Source: Leptospiraceae bacterium (lineage in GTDB: Bacteria; Spirochaetota; Leptospiria; Leptospirales; Leptospiraceae). Taken from it: DNA of 64,000 bases. The translations under genes and the position numbers were made by a program. The stretch covers positions 62,001-126,000 of the forward strand of contig JACKPA010000013.1 in assembly GCA_024233865.1 (NCBI GenBank), in the 5' to 3' direction. The notes under the pieces were generated by a model. The model did not search any database and had not been told where the DNA came from. It was given only the letters and a program-made list of their open reading frames with translations. Shown here piece after piece: positions 27,725 through 35,817 of this stretch. The first letter of the stretch is position 1. Every line of letters starts with the position of its first letter.

Positions 27725-29230
27725 ATGAGAATTACGAATTTTATTCAATCTAAATTGATGACTGCAGAAGAAGTTGCAGTTGTTTTACCGGAAAAAGTGA
27801 CCATTGGAGCAAGCGGTTTTACACCCGCAGGCTATCCCAAAGTAATTCCGACCGCTTTTGCCAAAAGAATAGAAGATGAAACAAAAAAAGGTAAGGAATT
27901 TTCAATAAATCTTTATACGGGAGCGTCTACCGGTGACGAATTGGACGGAGTTTTGGCAAGAACAGGTGCCATGAAAAAACGCCTACCCTACCAAGCAAAT
28001 GCAGATTTAAGGAACCAAATCAATTCCGGGAAAATTGAGTATACGGACTTGCATTTAAGTCATGTTGCTAGTTATATTACCCATGGTATATTAGAGCCTA
28101 TTGATGTGGCGATTGTGGAAGCAGTAGACGTAACGGCTGACGGAAGAATTTATTTAACAACTTCCTCTGGTATGAGTGCTACCTATATTAACCATGCTAA
28201 AGAGATATTTATCGAATTAAACGAGAACCATCCCTTGGAATTAAAAGGTTTTCACGATATTTACCTTCCGGATCTTCCTCCCAAGGGTAGACCCATTTTT
28301 ATTACACACGTAGATGACAGAATAGGTGCCCCTTATGTAAAATGTGATCCTAGAAAAATTAAAGGAATCGTAAGGACAAATCTTTTGGACTCTAACCAAG
28401 ATTTCAAAAAACCGGATGAGATTAGCTACCGAATTGCAGAGCATATTTTGGAATTCATTTTGCATGAAATTTCCAAAGGTAGGATCCCGGCAGAATACCT
28501 GCCCTTTCAATCAGGAGTTGGAAACGTTGCCAATGCGGTTTTATCTTGTATTGCCAAAGATTCGAGATTTCATGCCATTGAAATGTACACAGAGGTGATC
28601 CAAGACTCCATTTTTGACATACTTGATGCAGATAAATTACACTGTGCTTCTACTTGTGCCCTAACGTTTTCCAAAGCCGGGCAGGATAGATTCCATGCAA
28701 ATATAAACGAATTGAGACCCAAATTCATCATACGACCACAAGAGATTTCCAACCATCCGGAAGTAATTCGAAGAATGGGAATCATTTCCATGAATACAGC
28801 TTTGGAAGTGGACATTTACGGAAACGTAAATTCAACGCATGTAATGGGGACAGGAATGATGAATGGAATTGGCGGAAGTGGGGATTTCACAAGAAATGCT
28901 TATATTTCGATTTTTATGGCACCATCAGTTGCTAAAAACGGAAATATATCGGCTTTTGTTCCTATGGTTTCTCACGTAGACCATCATGAACATTCCACTC
29001 AAGTTATTGTTTCCGAATACGGACTGGCAGATGTTCGCGGTTTAACTCCCAAAGAAAGAGCAAAAGTTATTATAGAAAACTGTGTTCATCCAATTTATAG
29101 AACTCCTTTGAAAGAATATTTCAATCATGCGTTGGAAGTCTCCAAAACAAAGCATACTCCTCACGATTTGCGAAGAGTATTTGATTGGCATATAAAATAT
29201 TTAGAAAAAGGAACAATGAAACCGGATTGA
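27725..29230 (+). CDS. acetyl-CoA hydrolase/succinyl-CoA:acetate CoA-transferase family
   Basis: Ach1/AarC-type CoA-transferase of 501 residues that moves CoA between acetate and succinate or related acids, or hydrolyses acetyl-CoA. The glutamate that forms the acyl-CoA intermediate is probably Glu290 in EMYTEVIQD. The CoA-binding loop GTGMMNGIGGSGDFTRNAY is near 377-395. The reaction direction and substrates cannot be told apart within this family by sequence. It precedes the PFOR/Nfn genes by about 1.1 kb and would handle the acetyl-CoA they make. A hairpin follows its stop. Confidence 0.92.
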   Translation: MRITNFIQSKLMTAEEVAVVLPEKVTIGASGFTPAGYPKVIPTAFAKRIEDETKKGKEFSINLYTGASTGDELDGVLARTGAMKKRLPYQANADLRNQINSGKIEYTDLHLSHVASYITHGILEPIDVAIVEAVDVTADGRIYLTTSSGMSATYINHAKEIFIELNENHPLELKGFHDIYLPDLPPKGRPIFITHVDDRIGAPYVKCDPRKIKGIVRTNLLDSNQDFKKPDEISYRIAEHILEFILHEISKGRIPAEYLPFQSGVGNVANAVLSCIAKDSRFHAIEMYTEVIQDSIFDILDADKLHCASTCALTFSKAGQDRFHANINELRPKFIIRPQEISNHPEVIRRMGIISMNTALEVDIYGNVNSTHVMGTGMMNGIGGSGDFTRNAYISIFMAPSVAKNGNISAFVPMVSHVDHHEHSTQVIVSEYGLADVRGLTPKERAKVIIENCVHPIYRTPLKEYFNHALEVSKTKHTPHDLRRVFDWHIKYLEKGTMKPD

Positions 29231-29240
29231 TGTTTTTTGG

Positions 29241-29274
29241 GTAATAGGGTGAACCCCAGTGTTCGCTCTATTAC
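29241..29274 (+). terminator. hairpin after the CoA-transferase gene, gGGTGAACcc repeat type
   Basis: GTAATAGGGTGAAC pairs with GTTCGCTCTATTAC across a short CCCAGT loop, 10 bases after the stop and followed by ATAATTTTTTATT. It probably terminates the plus-strand gene and the convergent minus gene at 29296. The GGGTGAACCCC core recurs at 35730. Confidence 0.7.
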
Positions 29275-29295
29275 ATCATAATTTTTTATTACTTA

Positions 29296-29931
29296 CTATT
29301 CTTCGTCTTCTTCGTCTGTGAATATCTCAATTTTCCTGGGAGAGTCTACAATTTCCCGCATTACAGTTGGAGGAATATAGATAGCGGCAATCATAAGTTT
29401 TGGCTCAATTCCTACCTTGGTTTGATAGTCCTCTGCGGATTTGTTTAGGTTTCTAACATCCTTTTTAAGAGCAGAAGAAGTGATTTCGAGTAGAATATGC
29501 TCACCGTTTTTGATGATTACGTCAATTTCTCTATCACCGTAATAGCCTCTTGTAACGATATAACCGGACTTGGCAAGAAGAGCATTAACAGTATTCCGAA
29601 TGGTTTTTTCATTTTTGATCCCCCATCTACTGCCCAAAGTCGAAAATCGATCATTCATTTTTTTGAACCCTTCTTTTACATATAAAGAAAGCTCTTCAAC
29701 CCGAATTTCGGTTCGCTTTTGAGCTTCAGCGAGTTCTTCCATCCGATTTTCAGTTTGCTTTTGAGCTTCAGCGAGTTCTTGAACACTTTTTGCAATAGAA
29801 GCAACCGTGTTTTTTAGCTCTTTGAAATCTTCTCGTTTTACCGAATTTTCTGACATCCATTCTCCGAGTACGGTTATAGGAGTCTGAATTTCAGCCGGAA
29901 ATTGTTGTACTATGTAGTTTGGCAGTCCCAT
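29296..29931 (-). CDS. coiled-coil protein with a PD-(D/E)XK-like C-terminal domain (DUF3782-like)
   Basis: 211 residues. The middle has a heptad coiled coil with three near-identical units (ELAEAQKQTENRM, ELAEAQKRTEIRV, ELSLYVKEG). The C-terminal half (IVTRGYYGDREIDVIIKNGEHILLEITSS) has the Asp ... E-x-T/K pattern of a PD-(D/E)XK nuclease-like fold, with DREIDV and LLEIT as candidate active-site strands; the usual Lys is Thr. Proteins like this are common in cyanobacteria, Leptospira and others, without a known role. The last residues are acidic. It converges on the CoA-transferase gene. Confidence 0.75.
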   Translation of the reverse strand: MGLPNYIVQQFPAEIQTPITVLGEWMSENSVKREDFKELKNTVASIAKSVQELAEAQKQTENRMEELAEAQKRTEIRVEELSLYVKEGFKKMNDRFSTLGSRWGIKNEKTIRNTVNALLAKSGYIVTRGYYGDREIDVIIKNGEHILLEITSSALKKDVRNLNKSAEDYQTKVGIEPKLMIAAIYIPPTVMREIVDSPRKIEIFTDEEDEE

Positions 29932-30369
29932 AATGCAATTTTACAGACTATCATTTGTTTAGTCAATAAAGAAATGAGATTTTTTTCTCGATTTATTTAC
30001 TTACATCCTTGATTATCATACGAGTTTAGCGAAAAGGTTGTCTATTTTGTCTAAAAACAATTTCACACCATGGTTATATCTTGAAGCAGAAATAAATTTT
30101 TCAATGAAACTATAATTTTTTTATAGAATCAGTTGACAGATAAAACTTTGAAAGTTTATGTTTGCTTTATAAGCATAGGAAATGATAATTTTGTTGAAGA
30201 TTCAAACAACTTTTTGCTTAAAAATTAGGCATCCTCATAAAATATTTCTAAAACAATACTTTATTGAGATATAGGAGATTAAAATCTATTAAAGATTGAG
30301 ATATCTTCGTATGACAAACAATATTAATTGCACTTATCACAAAATACATACCTTGGAGGGAATTTTTAC
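29932..30369. other. 438-base intergenic region upstream of the PFOR gene
   Basis: AT-rich and without a supported gene. An open stretch in frame with PFOR extends upstream to a TTG at 30328, but the real start is the ATG at 30370 behind GGAGG. A promoter for the PFOR gene is expected here. Confidence 0.5.
30133..30162 (+). promoter_or_regulatory. possible sigma-70-type promoter for PFOR
   Basis: TTGACA at 30133-30138 followed after 18 bases by TATGTT (4 of 6 matches to TATAAT) at 30157-30162. It would give a leader of about 200 bases. The -35 match is perfect but the -10 is weak and the region is AT-rich, so this is tentative. Confidence 0.25.
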
Positions 30370-33300
30370 ATGACAAATGATCAAAATGATAATAACGTTT
30401 CTGTGGCTTTAAATGGAAACGGGGCAGTTGCCTATATTCTAACGTCTATATGCGATGGGATGATTGGTTATCCCATAACACCATCGACGGAAATTGCTGA
30501 AATGTACCAAGCACATATCGCGGACGGTGGTAGAAGTATCTGGGGGAGACCACAGTTTTTCTTCGAGCCGGAAGGAGAACACTCCGCACAAAGTGGTTCG
30601 ATAGGTGCCGCTTTAACCGGTGGAAAATTTATTTCAAATGCCTCTTCTGCTAACGGAATTTTATATGCAATGGAATCACACGTTGTCACCGTTGGGAAAA
30701 AGTTAGCTGGGTTTGTTTTGCAAGGGGTTGCAAGAGCCGTTTCAAGCCATTCCTTGAATGTAATGGCGGGTCATCATGATATTTACGCTTTGCGAGATAC
30801 TGCCGGTTATACCATATTGGTGTCTAGCAGTCCGCAGGAAGCTGCTGATTTGGCTCTAATGTCTTATTGGGTTTCTTCCCGTTCTCTCATACCGGTAGCC
30901 CATTTCCAAGATGGATTCTCGACCAGTCATCAAATCAGGGACATCGTTTTACCAAGTCACGACCTAATGAAAAATTATATCGGTGAGCCAAGCAGCAGAA
31001 TTATGGCACCAACCGAAGCCCAGCGAGTTTTACTTGGGGATAAAGGAAGGGTTCATGCCATGAAACGCTTTCTTACGTCCAATAAAGCAGACTTCACCAT
31101 TGAAGGCGGGGAAGCAATCAAATCGTATTTAAATGAAAATGCTGATAAAATAGAGCCGGATTACAAAGGCGAATTTATAGAGCCTACGTTAAAATGGGTT
31201 CCTGAACATCTGAAATCCAAATGGAGTAGAGCCTATAGATACGCCTTTGAAAAGGGAACAAGACAACTAGTTCCGTCTTTTGTAGACCCTATTGGAAATC
31301 CTGGTTTAACAGGTGGAGTGCAAGGAACTGCAGACTACCAAGCCGGCTCAGCAGACCATAGAGCACACTTTATCTCGGACGTTCCTCGTTTTATCAAACA
31401 AGCGATGGACGAATACACCAAATTAACAGGTAGAGAATACAAGCCTGTGATGAGCTATTATTGTGATGATGCTGATTACGTAATCCTTGCAATGGGTTCT
31501 ATCACGGATGACCTCAAAAGTGTTGCCCGATACTTGAGAGAAAAAGATGGAGTTAAAACCGGTATTATATCAATTAAACAGTTTAATCCGTTCCCTGAGA
31601 ATGAGGTAATACAAGCAATCAAAGGTAAAAAGGCTGTAATGGTTTTGGAGCGTAGTGATTCAACCATGCTAACTGACCTTGTTCGTAGTGCTATTGGAAA
31701 AGGTGCTGAAAACAGTCGTCATATTATCCACGATGGTATTGAGGCGATTTCACCGGATCAAGTTCCTGTTGTTACAACCGGTATTTTTGGCTTGGGTGGT
31801 CATGACGTTCAACCATCTCATTTGATCGCTGCTTACAAAAATATGTACAATCCCAATGGTTGTGTATCGGAAACGTCTTTTGCAAACATACAAGGAGTTA
31901 CGATAGAAACGTCCAAAGCGATTTACCAAACTCTAAAAGATAAAGGGTATTTGTGGGAAAATGATACCATCAACAAAGAGAAAGACATTCACCATATAGA
32001 TTTACCACATGAACTGAACTCATACAGAGAGCAGATTATTCAGAATATTCAAAAATTAGTCAGGACCAAATCCTTAGTTTATTTGGGCAACCAATTTTTT
32101 GATGTTCATCCAAGTTCTGTTTTAGGAAAATTACAATCTACTCTAAAAGCGGCTTACCCTGAAACGGAACTAATGGCTCTACCGCCGGACGAAAATCCTG
32201 ACTTGACGCCAAATGCACTTAGAATTCGTTTTCATGGTGTGGGTGGACAAGGTTTGGTGACGGTTGGAAAAATGGCAGCTGATATTTTTAGCGAGCTACT
32301 TGGAATGCACGTTAGTTCTAATCCGTCTTATGGAGCTGAAAAAACGGGAACTCCAACTCAGTATTTCATAACTTTAGACAAACAACCCATTGAAGCTGCC
32401 AATGCTGCCTTGAAATACGTAAATGTGGTTGTTTCTTCGGATCACGTTGTATTTCAACACACAAATCCTTTAGCCGGTTTAAGAGAAGGAGGAATATTTA
32501 TCCTTCAAACCAACAAAACACCGGAACAAAGCTGGCAGTCTTTGAGCAAATCCACAAGAGACACAATTCGTAAAATGAATATACATTTCTACGTTGTGGA
32601 TGCGTTTGGAATTGCAACGGAAATGGCACCGGAAAATATGAGAACTCGTATGATGGGTGTTTCTTTGATGGGTGCTTTGGCAAGAAATGCACACCTTATA
32701 TGGGCGGGAGTGACATCCGAATCCCTTTTGGAATTGTTCCAACACCAGATGGAAAAGAAATTTGGGAAAAAGGGTGAAGCAATCCTAAGGGCTAACATGG
32801 AAGTTGTAAAAGCCGGAATGGAACGTGTTTTAGAAGTCAATTATAACAGTGAAAATATATTAAATTTGGAAGGTTCCATACCAAATGTTCTTACAACGGC
32901 AAACAACCTCTATAGACAAGAAATTCGGATCAATACGGGCACAACCGGTTTGTTTGATTCCGATTACTTTGAATTGACTACACTCAAAAGGTTTGCGGAT
33001 GGAAGCATAACGGACACTGCTCCGGTGTTACCCGGAATGGGACTTTGCATGCCAACCGGAACGGCTGTTTTAAAAGATAAAGGACGTTTTCGATTGAATA
33101 GTCCGAGCTGGGATGCCTCTTTGTGTATTGGTTGTATGCAGTGTGCTTTAACGTGTCCTGACGCAGCTATACCAAATATTGTGGTAGAAATTCCCGGAAT
33201 GTTACACAGGGCTTTGGATATGGTTGGCGGAGATGAAAAAGCCGTCCAAATTATTAAAAAGCAAATTGGAAATTTATCACAAAAAATTCACGGGCAATAC

Positions 33301-35709
33301 TCATCAGCAAATGGGAAAAATGTTTCTTCGTTTGCGGAAGTAGCGGAAACCGCCTTTAGAGAATTGGCAAAAGAATCCAAAGATTTTTTTGATCCATCCG
33401 TTAGCAAGGTTGTGAATGAAGCAATTGATAAATTGCGTGGAACAAGCGTTGCCAAAACAAAGCAGTTTTTTGCAAGTTTTGAAAAAAGGGAAACTGGAAC
33501 AGGTGGTCTTTATAGCGTTACCATAGACCCAAGTAAGTGTACCGGTTGTCAAGAATGTGTAAAAGTTTGTCCTACTGATCCTAAAGAAGGACGAAGTGCT
33601 TTATCAACGGCAGTGGAAGACGAAGCTCAAAAAGAAAAATTACAACTTGCTTATGATTTTTTTGTAGGATTGCCTAATACTCCAGAAAGGTTTACGGAAG
33701 CATCTGCTGACCCGGCAGACATAAACTTTCTATTGGATTTAAAAAATTACTATGCTATGACACCAGGACATGGTGGTTGCAGGGGATGTGGTGAAGTAAC
33801 GTCCGTTCGTTTGTTTACGATCACAACGCGTTCCGTTCAAAGTCAGGTGTATCGAAAACACACAATTGAATTGGAAAATTTATTGCTACAATTGGAACTG
33901 AAGATTACCAAGTTTGAAAAAGAAGTGAAACAAAATCCTAGTGTTCTGGACAACGATAGAGAACGATTGCAAAGGATGAAAGACACCTACCAGGTGATCG
34001 AAAAACGACTCTACTACTGGGAAGCAGGACCTTCGGGAAAAGGACCAGCTACAGCAGTTTTGGCGAATGCAACCGGTTGTAGTAGTGTATACGGTTCGAC
34101 ATTTCCGTTTAACCCCTATACAGATCCGTGGGTAAATAGTCTTTTCCAAGATTTTCCTGCTTTGGCATCCGGTATCTACCAAGGTTTGGGAGCTGGTGCT
34201 GCGGAAGAGTTTAAAGCTCTGCGAATTGCTAAATTTGAGTTGGAAGACAAATATAATCCAACTAAACATGATCACTTTTTTAAATATTTTTCATGGGTGG
34301 ATTTTACCGAAGAAGAATTCCAGCTTATGGCTCCTGTGATTGCCATTGGTGGTGATGGTGCTTCTTTTGACATTGGTTGGGGAGCGTTGTCGAGATTACT
34401 CGTAACAAAACTACCGGTTAAGGTATTGGTGGTTGATACGGGTGCTTATTCCAACACAGGAGGGCAATCTTCAACGGCTAGTCATATCGCTCAAGATGCT
34501 GACTTGTCTCGTCATGGAAAGGTTCAACCCGGAAGAGCAGAAGAAAGGAAAGAGTTGGGAATCATTGCTTCCATGCATCCTAACGTCCTTGTGATTCAAA
34601 CAACACCTGGTTTGCCAAACCACTATATCCAAAGTGTAGTTAAGGCTATCCGACACAACCAAGGACCTTCTTTGATTTTAGCGTATACACCTTGTCAGGG
34701 TGAACATGGAATTCCCGATAATTCTGCTGCCAACCAAGCAAGATTAGCTGTTGAAAGTCGTTTGAATCCCGTTTTTGTTCACGATCCGAGAGGTGGAGCA
34801 ACTTTAGCAGAGAGGTTTTCTTTGGAAGGAAATCCGGACTCACACCAAGACTGGACAGCGGCTACGATAGTATATAAAGATGATGCGGGCAAAACTCAGT
34901 TTATGGAAGAGAAATATACTCCGGCTCATTTTGCTTTTTCTGAAGCAAGGTTCAGAAAACAATTCAAGCCTTTGAAAGATGCACACAATGCAATTCCGCT
35001 TGCTGAATACATTGAGTTGGATGTTGAAGCTCGAAATGGAAAAATTCCATTTATTCACATAGCCAACGAGGAGGGACAACTGCTTACAATGGGCGTTTCT
35101 CCTAGTATGGTGTATTTAACGGAAAACCGTCGTGACAACTGGAGAAGGTTGCAAGAGTTGGCTGGATATACTGCTAGCGAAGCTAAAGGTGAATTGATCG
35201 AAGAGATGGAATCATTGCAAAACAGATACAACGATTTAATGGCTAAATTGAATGAAGCAAAAGCGGAAGAAGAGCAAGCCATTAATGATTTGGCTGCTAC
35301 CATGTCTCGCTTGGTTTACAATCCAAAAGCACCAATTGTTTTACCTCCTTTGTTTGGCGGTGTGGAAACAAGTAAAGGTGGAAATACTTCTACTGCAACG
35401 GTTTCAACTCCGGTTGCCGAACCGCATCATCATCATCACCACCACCATCACCAAGAAACTGCTGTGGAAACCAAACCGTTTGTGGAAATCACAGACGAGG
35501 ATAGGAAAAAATGCGTAGCCTGTGGAAATTGCTACAACGATATGCCAGCGGTTTTTGAGAAAAAAGTGGAAGTGGTTGATGGTCAACCAAGAACAATGGC
35601 AAGGGTGAAAGCGGATGCTTTTAAAAAACCTTTAACGGATGATCAGCAAATGAAGATCAGAAGAATTTCTGAGAACTGTGAACCTGGGATAATCAAAATA
35701 AACGATTAG
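30370..35709 (+). CDS. long-form pyruvate (2-oxoacid):ferredoxin oxidoreductase with a C-terminal ferredoxin
   Basis: Oxidises pyruvate to acetyl-CoA and CO2 and reduces ferredoxin. 1,779 residues against roughly 1,170-1,200 in NifJ-type enzymes. In order: alpha domains (GYPITPSTEIAEMY near 38), gamma domain (RFHGVGGQGLVTVGKMA near 621), an 8Fe ferredoxin insert (Cys919/922/925/929 and 1057/1060/1063/1067), and the TPP domain (GHGGCRGCGE with Cys1137 and Cys1140, GDG at 1328-1330, NTGGQSSTAS). A coiled-coil insert of about 75 residues separates GCGE from NATGCSS. After the TPP domain come a Lys/Glu coil, nine histidines (1686-1694) and a single-cluster ferredoxin-like tail (Cys1715, 1718, 1721, 1770). 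The start has GGAGG 10 bases upstream. Pyruvate as substrate is the likeliest but not proven. Confidence 0.95.
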   Translation: MTNDQNDNNVSVALNGNGAVAYILTSICDGMIGYPITPSTEIAEMYQAHIADGGRSIWGRPQFFFEPEGEHSAQSGSIGAALTGGKFISNASSANGILYAMESHVVTVGKKLAGFVLQGVARAVSSHSLNVMAGHHDIYALRDTAGYTILVSSSPQEAADLALMSYWVSSRSLIPVAHFQDGFSTSHQIRDIVLPSHDLMKNYIGEPSSRIMAPTEAQRVLLGDKGRVHAMKRFLTSNKADFTIEGGEAIKSYLNENADKIEPDYKGEFIEPTLKWVPEHLKSKWSRAYRYAFEKGTRQLVPSFVDPIGNPGLTGGVQGTADYQAGSADHRAHFISDVPRFIKQAMDEYTKLTGREYKPVMSYYCDDADYVILAMGSITDDLKSVARYLREKDGVKTGIISIKQFNPFPENEVIQAIKGKKAVMVLERSDSTMLTDLVRSAIGKGAENSRHIIHDGIEAISPDQVPVVTTGIFGLGGHDVQPSHLIAAYKNMYNPNGCVSETSFANIQGVTIETSKAIYQTLKDKGYLWENDTINKEKDIHHIDLPHELNSYREQIIQNIQKLVRTKSLVYLGNQFFDVHPSSVLGKLQSTLKAAYPETELMALPPDENPDLTPNALRIRFHGVGGQGLVTVGKMAADIFSELLGMHVSSNPSYGAEKTGTPTQYFITLDKQPIEAANAALKYVNVVVSSDHVVFQHTNPLAGLREGGIFILQTNKTPEQSWQSLSKSTRDTIRKMNIHFYVVDAFGIATEMAPENMRTRMMGVSLMGALARNAHLIWAGVTSESLLELFQHQMEKKFGKKGEAILRANMEVVKAGMERVLEVNYNSENILNLEGSIPNVLTTANNLYRQEIRINTGTTGLFDSDYFELTTLKRFADGSITDTAPVLPGMGLCMPTGTAVLKDKGRFRLNSPSWDASLCIGCMQCALTCPDAAIPNIVVEIPGMLHRALDMVGGDEKAVQIIKKQIGNLSQKIHGQYSSANGKNVSSFAEVAETAFRELAKESKDFFDPSVSKVVNEAIDKLRGTSVAKTKQFFASFEKRETGTGGLYSVTIDPSKCTGCQECVKVCPTDPKEGRSALSTAVEDEAQKEKLQLAYDFFVGLPNTPERFTEASADPADINFLLDLKNYYAMTPGHGGCRGCGEVTSVRLFTITTRSVQSQVYRKHTIELENLLLQLELKITKFEKEVKQNPSVLDNDRERLQRMKDTYQVIEKRLYYWEAGPSGKGPATAVLANATGCSSVYGSTFPFNPYTDPWVNSLFQDFPALASGIYQGLGAGAAEEFKALRIAKFELEDKYNPTKHDHFFKYFSWVDFTEEEFQLMAPVIAIGGDGASFDIGWGALSRLLVTKLPVKVLVVDTGAYSNTGGQSSTASHIAQDADLSRHGKVQPGRAEERKELGIIASMHPNVLVIQTTPGLPNHYIQSVVKAIRHNQGPSLILAYTPCQGEHGIPDNSAANQARLAVESRLNPVFVHDPRGGATLAERFSLEGNPDSHQDWTAATIVYKDDAGKTQFMEEKYTPAHFAFSEARFRKQFKPLKDAHNAIPLAEYIELDVEARNGKIPFIHIANEEGQLLTMGVSPSMVYLTENRRDNWRRLQELAGYTASEAKGELIEEMESLQNRYNDLMAKLNEAKAEEEQAINDLAATMSRLVYNPKAPIVLPPLFGGVETSKGGNTSTATVSTPVAEPHHHHHHHHHQETAVETKPFVEITDEDRKKCVACGNCYNDMPAVFEKKVEVVDGQPRTMARVKADAFKKPLTDDQQMKIRRISENCEPGIIKIND

Positions 35710-35729
35710 AAATATCCCAAAAATACGAA

Positions 35730-35783
35730 GGGTGAACGCAGGGGTTCACCCCTACAGCCCAAAAAATGTTGGTTTTGTAGGGG
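35730..35783 (+). repeat. hairpin repeats between PFOR and the Nfn-like gene
   Basis: GGGTGAAC / GTTCACCC (35730-35751, GCAGG loop) overlaps a second stem CCCCTAC (35749-35755) / GTAGGGG (35777-35783). The first matches the GGGTGAACCCC core at 29241. As it lies in the 108-base gap between two genes that look co-transcribed, it may partly end transcription or protect the PFOR mRNA end. Confidence 0.65.
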
Positions 35784-35817
35784 GCTCTGTGGTTACCCTT
35801 TATTAAAGGAAGTAATT

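Noticed and set aside
35425..35451. His9 run as a cloning tag from vector sequence
   Set aside because: It lies inside a continuous native frame with mixed CAT/CAC codons and is followed by more conserved protein, so it is natural.
34471..35586. Several antisense frames in the PFOR gene
   Set aside because: All are shadows of the conserved PFOR frame.
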